From Sesamum alatum (taxonomy: Eukaryota > Streptophyta > Magnoliopsida > Lamiales > Pedaliaceae): DNA of 64,000 bases. Positions within the stretch are counted from its first letter, which is position 1, and each line of letters opens with the position of its first letter. Where the stretch lies: the NCBI GenBank assembly GCA_034509735.1, contig JACGWO010000005.1:24856383-24920382 (forward strand), written 5' to 3'. A model generated the notes under the pieces. That model saw only the letters and a program-made list of their open reading frames with translations, was not told where the DNA came from and ran no database searches. Of this stretch, positions 20,401 to 34,407 are shown one piece after another. The translations under genes were made by a program, and so were the position numbers.

Positions 20401-21892
20401 GATACTGTTAGAATAGGTGACAGTGAAATCAATCTTGCTAAGCTTATGTAACCTATTCCTGACGTTCGTCGTGTAAATAAATTCATTCTGAATAACAGTG
20501 ATGTTCAGTTACAACATTAGTACTTTGATTTTATTCACTTACTGCTTAATATCTATAGCTGCTCAATGCACAAACAAAGCCCACAGATCGAAAAGGTTAA
20601 TCCAAGAAACTAGATTGCGCATAGGTTGGCAGTCATGAAATCAGTTTCTATGGATCTGTATGAAATACTCCAAGTCAAAGGACCTTGAGATTGGGTATCG
20701 AGGGTCCATTTGAGACTTGCACTAAATGATTGCAGTTTTGTTTCATCGACTAGTGGCGAGGATCGTCCATGTAATATTAGTAGGTTAACCAGCTTGGTGC
20801 CGAATGACTCAGGTGACTCGCGGGAATCGACATATGAGAAACCTTGAGTAGGTTGGTCGATATGACTTGCATTCCCAGTTCAGACAGTATGGATTGGTCC
20901 TCGGACTTGATGGGCTACTATAGTCACATGCACACCATGCGTGTATCTTAGGTTTGGCAAGAGGCTACCAAGTTGAGAGACTTGGTTGCTATAAGCCCCA
21001 TCTAGTGCAGTCAAGATGTGTAGTGTGGACATTAGGTCCCAAGACAGAATCTGTCTCCTATCAAACGATTGACAGTAGTGTCTCACTTATACTCTGAGAC
21101 TTGTTCCCTATAAAATCTGTGGCCACAGTGACTTAACAGTGGGATAAGATCCCAGTGACATTTCAGTGGGTAAATAAGTATAGCCTTAAGTCAAGGATAG
21201 GTGCCGATATCCAACATCCATACCCTAGACTAATAACTGTGAGATAGTAGATAGAAGGACAATGCTCATACACATTCGGGACCTAAAAGTTTACGCCATA
21301 ATTTCACCTAGTCTCTAGTGCCATGGACCGTTATTAGACGGTCACCCATGGTAACGAACGAATTCCTATCAAGTGATGATTAAAATTTCGTCCAAGTCTA
21401 GATACGGGTGAACCTAAAGAGTCACACTCAATTAACTGAAAACGGAGGAATTAATTAGGAATTAATTCTGGGAGATTGAGCAATTTAATTAGATTAAATT
21501 GGTTCTATTTTGGAGTGTCAAGCCTTTAAATATTAATTGGATTAATTAGTCCTGGTTCATGAATTAGATTTATGAATTAAAGTGAAGGGCCATTTCCGTC
21601 TTTAAGTAGACTGAAGATGGTTACTTTTGGGCTTAAGTATTTATTTGATATTTACTACAAGTCTATTACAAATTGTTGGACTATTAAATAGGATTTAAAA
21701 GTCCATTCAGCAAAGCCCATCAAGGGATGGACAAACGAGATCGAATTTTGGGGCTAGATGAGATGAAGGGCTAGGATTAAGTTTGAATTAATCAAACCCT
21801 AGGTTGACTAGGATTTGACTAGGTCAAAGTCCTGGTTGTGTAAGGTGTGCCTCTTTTGAAGAGTTTGAGTAGGATTAGGAAGAGGACTTCCT

Positions 21893-21900
21893 TATAAATA
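21893..21900 (+). promoter_or_regulatory. TATA box of LTR copy B
   Basis: TATAAATA lies just upstream of the CA microsatellite. The same word is found on the minus strand in both D LTRs (about 40788 and 48645), and TATATAAA at the same place in the C 3' LTR, so it is the likely U3 promoter of the family. Confidence 0.7.
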
Positions 21901-21904
21901 CTCA

Positions 21905-21993
21905 TAGCGCGCACACACACGCACACACACACACACACACACACTAATTCTCTACACTACTCTCATCTCACACACACACACACACACACACAC
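21905..21993. repeat. (CA)n microsatellite in LTR copy B
   Basis: Two long CA runs interrupted by a short non-CA stretch; the counterpart of the CA tracts in the other LTR copies. Confidence 0.95.
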
Positions 21994-22492
21994 GGCCGTC
22001 GCCCCTCTCTCTCTCACCACTTCAAAGAGCTCTCATGTTCTCTTGTCTTTGATACAAGGGAACTTTTAAACAATCGATCACGTTAAACTAATAGCGTTTG
22101 GTCGATCGTTCCTCCTTTTCCTCTTGGTCTCTTGCTAGCACGAGGGAATCAAGATCCGGTGAATTGCGTGGACGATTTAGAGAATTCCTACATCGGGATC
22201 TTGATGGCAAAATGTGGAACAACGCGTGTAGCCGAACGAAGAAGTCTACAACGGGTAAGTGATGTTCTTAGTATTTACTTTCCTTCCAACCCTATGGCTT
22301 CCATGAAATCGAGCATGCTTGTTTACTTTTATTGATGAGATACACCGAACGCCCAGGAGATTCAACAGAACACCCCTTGAACAATTCTTTAATTCCGTCT
22401 TTTATGCATGTTTTAATTTACATTTATGTTTTCATACATCGCGCTTCCGCAAGCGCCCTCTCCCAGGACGATCCACTTTGTGTTATAGATAC

Positions 22493-25400
22493 TACTTCCC
22501 ACCTAAAGATTGTATACTCCTCATATTTTTTATGGTTGTAGGAAGTTACATACAAAGTATACAGTACCTTTGCCTTACTATAGTAGTAGGCCACGTTTTC
22601 TTTGGACAAGAAAATCCTACATCCCCAATTTTCTACCTAAAATAAGATTAGTATCACCCAATCCTTCTCTATTACTATTAGCCACCAGATAGGAAATTCA
22701 GGAATAAAGTAGCGTCATCAAGCTTACACCTCATGACATGGTCTACAGTCCCAAAGGGTACAAGAAGCAATATAGGCTGACACAGTGACGATGTAGGGAC
22801 ACATTCAATCACTCCCCATAAGAGGTCGTCTCAAAGCACATGTGGTATGACTACATGTTATGATGGAGCTCCGATTGAACTTGGGCATGTCACTGCTCTT
22901 AACATCATATGAACCTATGTCCAGTCGCTATCCAAGTGCCTAACTTGCGAACTACAGATAGTCACTCTCGTAATGCCTTCTAGTAGTTCGCACATTCAAC
23001 TGAAAAAATAGACCTTTTATAGAGTTCGGGCATACTTCATAATCGATCAAATATATGATCTTATCTTTGCTTCTTAAACTAAGGCGGGTTCATTCCATAT
23101 ATTGTCTTTCCCCGCTTCTCAAGTGCGAAGGTGATCATTTGCATGACTCATTTATGCGAAATTATCTTTTAAGTCTCATCCTACTCGCTATCACAATGCC
23201 AGGGTGATTGCTCGTGTGAGAAGGCCCATCAGGGCCTAGTGACATTTCATAATTTAGTATCAATACATGTTCTCACAAGCCACAAGAATAAGTTCTTTGT
23301 GATCCTTTACTACTAACATGCCCTTATCCATACCAAGGCTTGGTAAAAGGAATAAGCAATCATACCGCTCCTAGAACATGTTGCACAAAAACTCAATTAT
23401 GTGCATATCTAATCAATAATATCTAGTATCTAAATACTTCGTCCACCAACAATACTTGGTGCCTAAAGTATGCTAAGTCTCACTATGTGCATCGCATATG
23501 TATCATGACCAGATAGTCTTTAGTTGATCTTAGATTATTTCCATAAATATGCTATTGATCACTTTGTTGCATCACGAAATGTGCATCAAAGATCACTTTA
23601 ATATCTACTCACCATTCTAATTGTTGAGTACAGGACTAGTTGTGCACACATTGCACATCAAACATTCTCACCCAATTAATACTAGTTAGCATTTCTTTTC
23701 TTCTTTCAATGTAGGGCATCTCATTTAACTAAGAATACTGTGATTATGGAGTACCAGTAAGGATATTATTATACGTATACAACTTTAGTATCTAAACACT
23801 CAGTATGCATCATACTTTCTCCTATGTCCATGTAAAAGATAGCCACTCTGTCTGGCGATATCTCCACATTTCTAGCTATCAAACTTATTCGCCCACATGG
23901 CAGTGAGAGCTAAATTCTCTCACTATCTTGACATATATGGTGATCATCTTGATCATCATTAAGATTATCAAATGATTGCTCGATGGAATCAATATTATCA
24001 CTACTTGGACAATAATTCAATTTATAAATGGAGTTTTCAAGCATCAAATTTGCTCTCGCCCCACTACTTGAATTAACTAGAAGATCAACATTGACCTCAC
24101 GTCCACTTCTCAATTAGATACGTCAACTATCATCAGTTATGAACACCTAGATGAAAGTGGCGATAGTGGCTATGACTAATTCAGACAAATCTCACCATCA
24201 TGGAGAATGATACAAAACTACACCTCTCAAGTAGGCGCAAAATATTTCGCCCTCTATTGACCTTGATACTCATAATAAACTATCTACATTGCATGTGACC
24301 TCTAGAAACCACATATTCCCAATGATCTTGCACGTAGATAGAAGATCAACTTGCTTTCTTAGATTTGTTCTAAGTCATTAGGCTTATCAATTACTTTAAG
24401 CACTTGTGAAGTCATTCTCAAACTTGACTCATCAAATCCACCAAATAGTTGTGGAGGACACCCCACTCGATCTCGTATAGATGAGGGGGAACATTTTAAT
24501 GTTCACTCTTTATTTGTGGAATTTGATAATCTTTTCTCTAGTCAGACACTCCCACTGACTTTTGAATCATTTTGATTATCTCTTGCAACTAAAATGAAAA
24601 AAAAAAAACATCTTTGCAGAGAAATGGACGCATCTTTTGAGAATCTTCACTCTCTTAGTTAATATTCGAATTGACCTCATAGATCTCAAAAAGGTTCCTC
24701 ATAAGGAATTTATATTGCGCGGCTTATTTTCAATGGAAAAAATCTTGTCAATTCATTAGATACATGCCATATGCTTGATACCATATCAACAAGAGTTGGA
24801 GAACTTCGTAGAGTCACTTTATCATACTGTAGGTTGCATTCAAAACTGCATCTACCGAAGTGAAATGCAAAGTGGTCTTGCACCAGAAGTACTAGATGTT
24901 TCTAGAAATATTTGATTCTTTTCTTTTTGCAAGCCCATATGGCTGTTAAGCCATTAGAATCATGATTTGTTTGCAGTTCTATATTCCTCAGTATTTGTCT
25001 AATATAATCTGACATGACAGTTTTGCTTTCTATCAGTACATGGAACCATAATGGTCACATCCTTTAATTCTCTACCCTTGTCAAAAATCACTAAAAATAA
25101 CACTTTTTAAATAGTGAGATCGGATTGCACTGACCAATAGCGTGAGAAATACTATTGCATTATTTCATGTCTCATACTGAAGTCCGCATTCATTTAGTGT
25201 ACAAGCTTAGAGGTTGGATAGCCCTATTTATTTTCCAACGATCTATTTTCGATTGAAAAAATTCCATTGGGAGAATAACTCTTAGCCGAATGAACCAAAT
25301 GACCTCCTCTAACTAACACAATCTTCCTTAGGGAGGTTGGACTTTAGCCAAATGGCTTGTTCTAGCTAACATGATCATTCTCAAAAACCTCATATGTCAT

Positions 25401-27350
25401 AACATAATAAATGAAAGAAGAAAATTTAATGACTTTTGTACAACTCTTTAGAGTAGCTCCATTACTTTTTTCATGACTCTTAAAGAGTAGAGCTCATATA
25501 AATTAATGATATTGGGGTGGCACTTCCAAAATTTCACGTCTTGTACGCTATGTGACAATTTCTATATAAGCACAACACCGATAATAGTCACTTTGCTTGA
25601 TCTCCAATTATGTGCTAGATCTTACCACATCTACCATCCATCTGAGAGAATTGGAGACTCTAAAAAATTTAATAATAGAGCATTACTTAGTCAAACTTCC
25701 TCTCAGTTTAATTACGAGCTAAATGACCAATTTTTCTCATAGCACTTTGATATTTGTTCGTGTCACTTGGCTATACAAGAGTGATACAATTATCACTCGT
25801 TGATCAAATTTTTTACTCTCACACTTATCATGCTACTCTTATTTGCTCCAACAACATTTTAGTTGGTTCAATATGAGCAACAAGTGCATCAATTTTGTAT
25901 TTCAACTCTAAATAATCAAACCCCAAGTTTGGCGACTTCTTTAGTTGAACACAAACATAAATATCCATAAGTCAGCTCAATTAGCAAGTTAAGGATAAGC
26001 GAGCTCATATTCAAGAATAGAACTTGACCACTATTTAGCTTGCAACTTGACCATTGATTGTCAGTATCTAAGTCGCGACAACGTTAGTCCAGTACCGATC
26101 TTCACACTTATTTGACCTAAATAAAATGGTGAGTCAATCTATGATCTCTAAATTTTCGCAAAAAATATAGTACTAGTCTTATATTTTATTCTAAATTCAA
26201 GTAAATTATTTTTTTTTTTACCTAGCTGAATCAAAAATTTCACAACTTGGCTATTAATCATCTCCCACTAAATAAAAGTCATAATAAACAATTTACTGAT
26301 CATGAATAAAATATAACTCCATGTCAATTTAAATTCTATTTGCATGCCATATGCAATATGAATAAAACAAAAATAAAATTAGTCCCGCATGGGCTACACT
26401 AATATTTGGTGCATCATATTGAGATAATTTGACCATATAGTGGTAAGTAGCAAATATATCCCCAAAAAATAATACAAGGCCTCCCCAAAAATTGACATAA
26501 GAAATACATTTTTCTGAATAATGTAATTACATTGATATAAGGTAACTACATTATTCTAAAATAATATCATCTAAGGCCTACAACATCAATCTAAAAAATT
26601 GGGGATACTGCATTAATTACCATCATGTCACAAATTATCTCTACAAATAATAAAATACTTACATAATACATAAGCACCCAAATGTTAATATGCACATATT
26701 CATAATACAAAATCATATTTCACATATACAACAAAAATTGCAATATATATATATAGATATATATATATATATATATTTTTATGTAATTATCAAGGCATGC
26801 ATAAATATACTGAGAGTACTCATTCGCATAAATTGCAATAAAAATAGACATTTTGGCATGCAATCACAAAATAATACAATAAAAAGAATCATATTAGGAA
26901 TTACCATCACATAATATTACAATAATAAATAATCAAAGCGGCATAAAATGCAAATTTGCAATCACAAATATTACAATAAATAAAGGCATATATTTTCTAA
27001 GTCATGCTCCAATTTTCTAGAATACTAAATGGAGGAAATAAAATATGGAGACTTAAAAATAATAAAATAAAATTTCAACCACCCAGAAAGGTTGTCGCAA
27101 AAAATATAAATTTTCCAAAAAAAAAAGTTTCTCTTTTTGTTTTTTTTTTTTTGGACTGAACATTGAATTTTCAGAGGAAAAATGGAAAAAACAACCAAAC
27201 AGAGCCTTAGCCATGAGCCACAGGCTCGATTCGGCTCACAAGACTGCCAAGAGGCATGGGACCCTACACCCAATTGGCACCCAACCAATGTCTAGTTGGT
27301 GCCAAATCAGCTCCCAATCAGGCAATTTCAGCGAGACTAAATCATAGTAG
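22493..27350. other. unassigned decayed sequence, probably retroelement-derived
   Basis: I recognise no protein domain in any frame. Because an LTR with a minus-strand primer-binding site follows at 27351-28097, the parts nearest to it may be the decayed 5' interior of that element read right to left. The 22700-23700 part has the mixed composition of LTR or leader DNA. 26140-27000 is very AT-rich with a (TA)n tract (26743-26777). Beyond this I see nothing. Confidence 0.4.
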
Positions 27351-27361
27351 TGTTGATACCA
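27351..27361 (-). other. primer-binding site, minus-strand copia element
   Basis: Read on the minus strand, TGGTATCAACA follows the LTR end after one base. It begins with the TGGTATCA of the initiator-Met tRNA primer site of many plant copia elements. Confidence 0.65.
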
Positions 27362-27362
27362 C

Positions 27363-28097
27363 TGTTGGAAAACAACAATATATAATTTATAAAATAAATA
27401 ATCTAGCATAAAATAACATTTATGTGCACACTAATTAATCAATCAACACATTGAGACACAATCGTGGACTGATTGAACATGTAACAGCGGAAGTATATTG
27501 ATCCACGTATTCGGATCTTACTCATCTACAAGCTCATGCTTTGATTGCATCACGAACACATCATTTTTCTCATTCTTGAAGATCACCTCACATAAATCAT
27601 CAAGATCATCCCACGAATATTTTCAAGACCTTGCTATGTTGGATCTTGCTTCAAATCTTGTGGAAACCACGAACATGCCCTACTCGCCTCATTAGATTAT
27701 TACCAGAATAACCAACTCGTTGACACACCTCAAATCCATGGAGTTCATGGTGATGCTCTAGGAAAAACGTATAGAGAAATATATAGAGTGGGTATCTGGA
27801 GAGAGTATACTTGGGAGAGTATTGTGATCAACTCATTTGTTATGTATCACACTATTGTGTATCTATGTATTATATTGATCACAACCCTATGCCCTATTTG
27901 TAGGTGTACTCAACCCTATCCCCAAGAGGAGTTCATATCCCAATATACATTTGGGAGACTACAAATTCTATTAGATAGTGTTTATCCTAGAGAAGCCCAT
28001 ATCCCAACTTTAAGTTGGAAGAGTTCGAACTCTATATCAAATATGAATACATATTGGGTCCGGGTCCGGGTCCACAAACCCGACCCAATGTCCAACA
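27363..28097 (-). mobile_element. 5' LTR of a second copia family
   Basis: On the minus strand this 735-bp sequence starts TGTTGGACATTGGGTCGGG and ends GTTTTCCAACA, with the terminal inverted repeat TGTTGGA/TCCAACA. A primer-binding site lies directly inside (27351-27361), so it is a 5' LTR of a minus-strand element. No partner LTR was found to the left, so the element is truncated or too decayed. It is unrelated to the 2-kb LTR family of this window. Confidence 0.7.
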
Positions 28098-29416
28098 ATC
28101 ACAAATTCAATTAGTAAAAGACTCTCACACTCATATTTTGAACTTTTCATAATCAATTTTGTAATTGAATAAAATTGGTGCTTTGTTTGTAGATATCTAT
28201 TTTTATTTTTAATGTTTATTTGCATGTTTTAAACTTTTTAACTTAATCCTACAAAATTGTAGTCTCTTTTTGGTGACATCCACTCGGTAATTACATTTCA
28301 TGTTTATAAGAAATCCACATTTAAACTAATAAGATGAACCACCTTTTTACTTGATATATTATGTAGACATTATGGAATGACATGCGTCATTGAAATATTG
28401 GTTACTCCTCAACCCCAGCATTTACAAACATAAGGAAATAAGAAAGGTTCATTTTCTAGTTATTACAAAATTTAAAATACAAATCCACTAAAGTCCAGTG
28501 CATATGCAATTATGTAACTAGAGCTCCCAATTCAAGATATCATTGCTGACCCACCAAATAAGACTGGCAGCATAGGTTATGATCCAATTCAGCTAGTCAC
28601 AATGACTTATATCTTGAAAAATAAGTGGCAATGACGAGTTGTATACTCAATAAGTATAGTTAACTAGCTTATATATGTACATACACATGTGCATTAGGGG
28701 AAATCCCATGCAATTGACATCAACTAACAAATATTCATCATGTAATCACAACCAATGTAAGAAGGTACACATATGGACAATCATTTTTCAATCCACAACA
28801 CGATACCCAAGGTTATCGGTTATTCTTTTAGGGCCATACTTAACCTAGCTGGAGTGTATTCAATGGTTTTGCAAGCTCTCATCACCTGAAACATTATCAT
28901 ATAATCGCAGGCACAAGGTACCCATCGTACTTGATATCCCCACACTGGCCAAGTGTATAGCAATATCAGCACAAGACATCACACCGAACATGGCACCCCC
29001 ACACCACCCTAGTGTGTAGCCATGAGCACAGGATATTCTCCGCTACCCGAAATACCCTGTACCCATTGTGCCATAGTACCTAGTTGTATATTCATTTTTA
29101 TCATATCACATGTCACATCATCGATCACATCATCATGACAACACACAACTCGTCATCAATCATATCACCATAAACGATTGAATATGCCCCAGCGCAGGTA
29201 AATTATTTCTTCATCTCAATTCACAACATTTCCATGAATAATCACATTATTCAATTTCAATCCACAATAAAATAGCATGGCATGCGCGATAATTCATTCG
29301 TCTTTCTTACACCACAACCACATATAAGCATGTAATAACAACTTCACAAAATTACAAGGTAATCCAGACACATAGCCAACAATTCATAATTACATATACA
29401 ACACAAGAATATATAT

Positions 29417-29454
<38 letters not shown>

Positions 29455-30337
29455 TCAATCAACTACACTTACCTCAAATCTAAAAACAATTAGGTAAGTT
29501 AAAATAGCTGATCAACATTCTAATTTATCTTCGCGCCCTATGATTGGTTATAATATGTATAATCAATATATCGAAAATATTGTAAACTCTGAATAAAATA
29601 TTAAATAATATTGATACAGTTTCCACCAATCTTTTAATATTTTCTTTATATCGAAATTCAGACCTCTGTTCAATTTTCTTCTAAATAACTAGACATTCGG
29701 GGTGTTCTACGTATATATTTAATTTTCCAATTAACTCATAGAAATTTATTTTAACAAACCCTCATATTTTTATGGCTACCGTTCTTGATAACATCACTGA
29801 ATTAAATCATCTCGAATATCTCATATTCCATTTTATATCAACATAATATTTTTCAAATATACTTTTCTTATGTTTCTATTACTTCCTCTCAATAGTAATT
29901 AATTAAACACCAGTGCATATAAGTAAGTATTTGGTAAAAAAAATCCAATGAAATTGAGTAAATCAACTATAGTAATGATTACATCTAATGAATCAAGTAA
30001 TTTAATAATCAACTATAACATTCTTAAATCAAACAGGACATCCAATCAATCACTAATTTATAAATGATCAAACTCACAAATTTTTTTTGATTACAATACT
30101 ATTTCACATAGTATATGCTAAAAATACATATATAATAAGAAATTCGAAGCACTAGAAACATAAGATATAATAGCAATAATATACATAATAAGAATTTTCT
30201 GTAGTTGGGTATGTGCCTATTAATTATCATAGATACTGTAAAATGGTCAAGTTATTTTTAACGAATAATTCCTTCTGCTGGGTTGAATGTCATATCCTGA
30301 ACTTCTAAATTAGAAAATAAGTAAACTATGACAATAA

Positions 30338-30375
<38 letters not shown>

Positions 30376-30976
30376 TATGAAAAAAAATAACGGATACCTA
30401 AGAATTAAAATCAATATGAAACTAAAGGTAAACATCGCCAAATATTAAAATGCATGAAAGAAATTTGGTGGAGAAATATGACAAGAATTTTTAGTCTATG
30501 CAATCATTCAATAAGAGTTTTAAATAAATTAATTAACATGAAATTTAATGAATAAAACCTGAAAAAAAAATGAAAAATATAATACAAAAAAAAAATATAA
30601 ACCAATTTAAGCAAAATATTCACGCTTATATCTCCGCACTTGAAAAAGAGTATAAGAAATGAAAAATTTTAGTTAATATTTTCTAATTGTAATTAAAAAT
30701 GAAAGATGTTCATGATGAACTATTATTAGATATATATGTTTATTCATTTGATGATCAAGTAGAAAAATCATGACTATTTGATTATAAGAAATTATGAAAA
30801 TTAAGAAAAATGAATGGATTATTGTACCAGAAGGTAAACATTTAAATAGAAAAATCATTAATCAGTGAAAAAAAAAATCAAAAGTAAATCCATGGATTAT
30901 TAAGGAAAACAAAGATAATTGAAAAATAAAAATTCAAAATATTTTAGTAAATACTCAAAATTAATAATAAGAAAAG
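28098..30976. other. gene-free AT-rich flank of the CACTA element
   Basis: No coding signal. It contains an imperfect direct repeat (28935-29040, next entry) and two (TA)n microsatellites (29419-29451 and 30342-30372). The last few hundred bases are A-rich. Confidence 0.6.
28935..29040. repeat. imperfect direct repeat, about 60-bp unit
   Basis: CCCCACACTGGCCAAGTGTA and CCCCACACCACCCTAGTGTG, each followed by TAGC and a GCACA(G/A)GA word, form two diverged copies. The arrangement is known to me from sequence near plant LTR elements, but I cannot name the family. Confidence 0.6.
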
Positions 30977-30979
30977 ATA

Positions 30980-31640
30980 CACTATAAAAAAATGCGGGAT
31001 TTCTTGCGTTTTTTTGCAAAGGCCACAAGGCCATTCCAATACATACGGCTATTGCAACCATTTTGGAACAGTACCAGTTTGTTGACGTAACGGTTGTGGC
31101 TGAATGGATTTGATAATTTTATAGCTAGAAAAATCGTTGAAAAAGCCGTTATAAAATGTTGGTATGATATAGCCATTACAAAATAGGAACCGCTACAATT
31201 TGTAACGGCTTTTGGTATTGCTGTTTGACCTTGTGACGGCCGTGCCTCATGCGGCAAGTGGCCATTCCAAGAATACACAAAAGATATGTACTAAATTTGT
31301 TGGCTTATAATTCAGTTACAAAAACCGTTCCAAAAAAACAAGCGCTATAAATATGCTATAATTTTTGTAACGGTCCCTTGTTGTTGTAACGGCCACGTAG
31401 ATGGGAGCAAAGCCGTTCCAACCGTTGTGTGCAAAGACCATATGAAATTGCTACTAAATCGAGTCGTTTCAAAATCCGGTGCAATTGGAATGATTTTTAT
31501 CCGGTAGTAAGGGGTGTTACAAAAGCGCTCCAACAATGTATGTCTCTTAACGGCTATATTTCGATGGTCATATTTCAACGGCTAATTTTTTTTGCCTCTA
31601 AAGGCATTCCAAAAGTCGGTACATGATCACTTATATATTA
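30980..31640 (+). repeat. CACTA 5' terminal and subterminal repeat region
   Basis: This holds the terminal repeat plus many short copies of TAACGGC/GCCGTTA-like and GCCGTTCCAA words in both orientations (for example near 31090, 31200, 31370, 31388, 31548). In En/Spm elements such subterminal motifs bind the element protein needed for excision. Confidence 0.8.
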
Positions 31641-31845
31641 TGTTGCATATTGTGTTCAATTTATTTTATTTGTTCTAGTCTTGATCGGTTACCGTTGATT
31701 TATTGAGTTGGTCAGACTAGGTAACAACTTGAACCCTTTTTGTTAAACTAAATGCTATTTTATTATTTATAAATTTAAATATATATATTACATACATGTC
31801 TGCATATATGTAGTGATCATCATGTTGCGGCAATTGAAAAGATAG

Positions 31846-34313
31846 ATGTACGAGAAGAATCTCCCGAATAGAATGGGTCTTACTCTGGAGTTTGAGGATG
31901 GTGTTAAATCTTTCATAGCGTGGGCTCAGTCTCAGCATCGACATATGGATGGAGATAAGATTAGGTACCCATGTTCGAAGTGCAAAAACGAAAGGTTCAA
32001 AACACCTAATAAGGTCAATTTTGACTTATTTAGGCCCAGGTTTATGCCAAAATATTATAATTGAACTTCTCACGGTGAGGAAAGGGTGTCGGAGTACTTT
32101 GATGTTGTGACTGCCTCTCTAGCTACTCAGGACGGGCAAACCCCAAGCACTCATGAGGATGGTAGTTCGCATTGGGGTGATGAACAACAGATGGATTGGA
32201 CGCAGAGGATGGTTTATAATGCAGCCGGCCCGGCTTATTTTCTTCTTACGACGAGGGCATGCCTGATGATGGTACAAAGGTCATGTCCTACCGATGTCGG
32301 TCCTAGTTCATGGTACGGCAGTGGGCCATATGATTATGTATCAGGGTGGTAAGATAATTTTCTCAGTGTAGCGCGTGCTGCCGACCAACCGTTGTGGAGT
32401 AGTTGTACCCAATCTCAGTTGGGGGCGGTGGTAGAATTGGTGAATATCAAAACCGAGGCGTAATTTTTCAGAGCAAATATATGATCAACTGTGCCAGTGA
32501 GCTGATCAAATAATGCCCCGCGGTCACACTTTCCCCCCTAATTACTCCAGTACGAAGAAATTGATTAGAGACTTGGGCTTACATATTGAGAAGATTGATG
32601 CGTGTAAAAAAAATTGCATGTTGTACTGGAATGACGATATTGATTTGGAATACTACAAGTTTTATGGAGAGGCTAGGTACAAGCCGATCAAGCAGCGACA
32701 CTCGTGCCACAAGAAATCCCCCGTTCTTAGGTACGTACCGCTTACTCACTGACTGCAGAGGTTGTATGCTTCGTCAGCGACTGCTGAGCACATGTCATAG
32801 CATGCCACACATTAGAAGGAGGAGGGCTCCGTGTCATCCGTCGATGCAGAGGCTTGGAGGCATTTCGACCAGACATATTCTGATTTTACATTGGAGCCCC
32901 GTAATGTTAGGACATGGCTATGCACAGATGGGTTTGTGCCACACAGGCAGTTTTGGTAAAACTTACTCATGTTGGTTGTATATACTTACGCCATACAATC
33001 TCCCATCAGGAATGTGCATGAAGGTGTACGGACGCATGAAAATTCCACCAACCAAGTATTCATGATGCACGCAGTATTGATGTGGACTGTAACAACCTAC
33101 CCGCTTAGAGTATGACGTCCGGATGGAGTACTGCTTGTATTATGGGGTGTCCATTTTGTATAGATGACACACGGACATTCCATCTGCAGCACGATAGGAA
33201 GGCGTGCTACTTTGACTACCGAAAATAGTTTCTCCGCAAGGACCATCCGTACTGCAGGAATAAGAAAGTCTTCACTAAAAATTGAGTGGAAAGGAAGGTT
33301 ACACGTCCGAGGTTGACTGGAGAGTAGATTTGCAATTGGGTAACAGAATTCAGACCCGCTATTGAAAAATCTATGACACTCCCACTAGGATATGGTACCG
33401 TCCACAAGTGGGCCAAGAAAAACATCTTTTAGGATCTTCCTTATTGGTCAACGCATATGATACGACACAACCTTGATATCATACACATTGAGAGAATTGT
33501 TTTTGACAACATATTCAACACCGTGATGGATGTAAAGGGGAAAATAAAGGACAATCTGAATGCACACAAGGACTTGAAAATCATATGTATTGGTCGGAGC
33601 TTGAGTTGGACGAACACATACCAAAAATTATGCCTAAAGTAGTGTATACCCTGACGAAGGAGCAGAAGACGGGGATATGTTACTGGATTCGTTGTCTGAG
33701 GTTTCCTGATGGTTATGCATCCAACATTGCTCGTTGCGTCGATTATAACGAAGTTGAGGATGCACGGCATGAAGATCCACGACTGTCACGTATTTATATA
33801 GAAGTTGATCCCAGTTGCCCTCTGTGAAATGCTTCTTGATCATGTATGGAACGCATTAACGGAGGTTAGTTTGCTATCCCAACATATATGCTCGACTACG
33901 CTTGATGTCACCAAACTACAGGAGTTGGAAGACAATGTTTCCGTGATTGTGTGCAACCTTGATAAAATATTTTCGCCAGCTTTCTTCGACTCAATGGAGC
34001 ATCTCATTGTTCACCTACCATACGAGGCTCGTGTCAGAGGGCCAGTGCAGTATAGGTGGATGTACCCATTTCAGAGGTAAGGCTATTTTTAATTATCTTC
34101 CTACAATCTATTTAGTTTGTTTCACTCTTATAAGCATCCATATGTTAATCAATATTTGTATGAATAGATTCCTTTACAGTTTGAAGAAGAAGGTGAAGAA
34201 CAAAACACACGTCGAGGCGTCCATTGTGGAGACATACATTGTCGAAGAAATCGGGCTATTCACCTCCTACTACTTTGAGCTGCACGTTCTTTGCAAACGA
34301 AGAAAATCAATAT
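31846..34313 (+). pseudogene. CACTA transposase, TNP2 type
   Basis: This is a nuclear DNA transposase of the TNP2 family, decayed. From 31846 comes a transposase-associated domain: YEKNLPNRMGLTLEFEDGVKSF, then HMDGDKIRYPCSKCKN with a C-X2-C zinc ligand pair and a FMPKYYNWTSHGEE-like finish. After 32090 come WGDEQQMDWTQRMVYNAAGPAYF and a PYDYVSGW block. The central Transposase_21 region runs 33060-34080 in several frames: AVLMWTV, the WSTHMIRHNLDIIHIERIVFDNIFNTVMDVKGK part, TLTKEQKTGICYWIRCLRFPDGYAS, HVWNALTEVSLL, then FFDSMEHLIVHLPYEARVRGPVQYRWMYPF. After an intron it ends KKKVKNKTHVEASIVETYIVEEIGLFTSYYFE. Multiple frameshifts and stops. Sequence 32760-33060 is weaker. Confidence 0.88.
34077..34167 (+). 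other. probable intron in the CACTA transposase
   Basis: GT at 34077 and AG at 34167 bound 91 bp. Joining the two sides keeps the reading frame and restores the family-typical continuity after YRWMYPFQR. The intron interior is AT-rich, as is usual in plants. Confidence 0.7.
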
Positions 34314-34407
34314 AATATTTTTTAATACTACTTTATACAAAATATAATCAATATAATTTTTTACATAATATAATACAATTACTAGATTTTATCTTTTAAC
34401 TTTTCAA

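Larger units (their letters stand above)
20406..22487 (+). mobile_element. solo LTR of the copia family (copy B)
   Basis: The sequence starts TGTTAGAATAGGTGACAGTG and ends TGTGTTATA (the normal terminal CA mutated to TA). Length is 2082 bp, like the other copies. It is flanked by an exact 5-bp duplication, GATAC (20401-20405 and 22488-22492), and no internal element sequence is present: a solo LTR. It contains a TATA-like box (21893-21900), a long CA microsatellite (about 21905-21993) and the 3' hairpin (22361-22381, shortened stem). Confidence 0.92.

Noticed and set aside
27025..27288. Minus-strand 87-codon frame with Cys and Trp residues
   Set aside because: No family pattern. It lies in A-rich leader-like sequence beside an LTR primer site.
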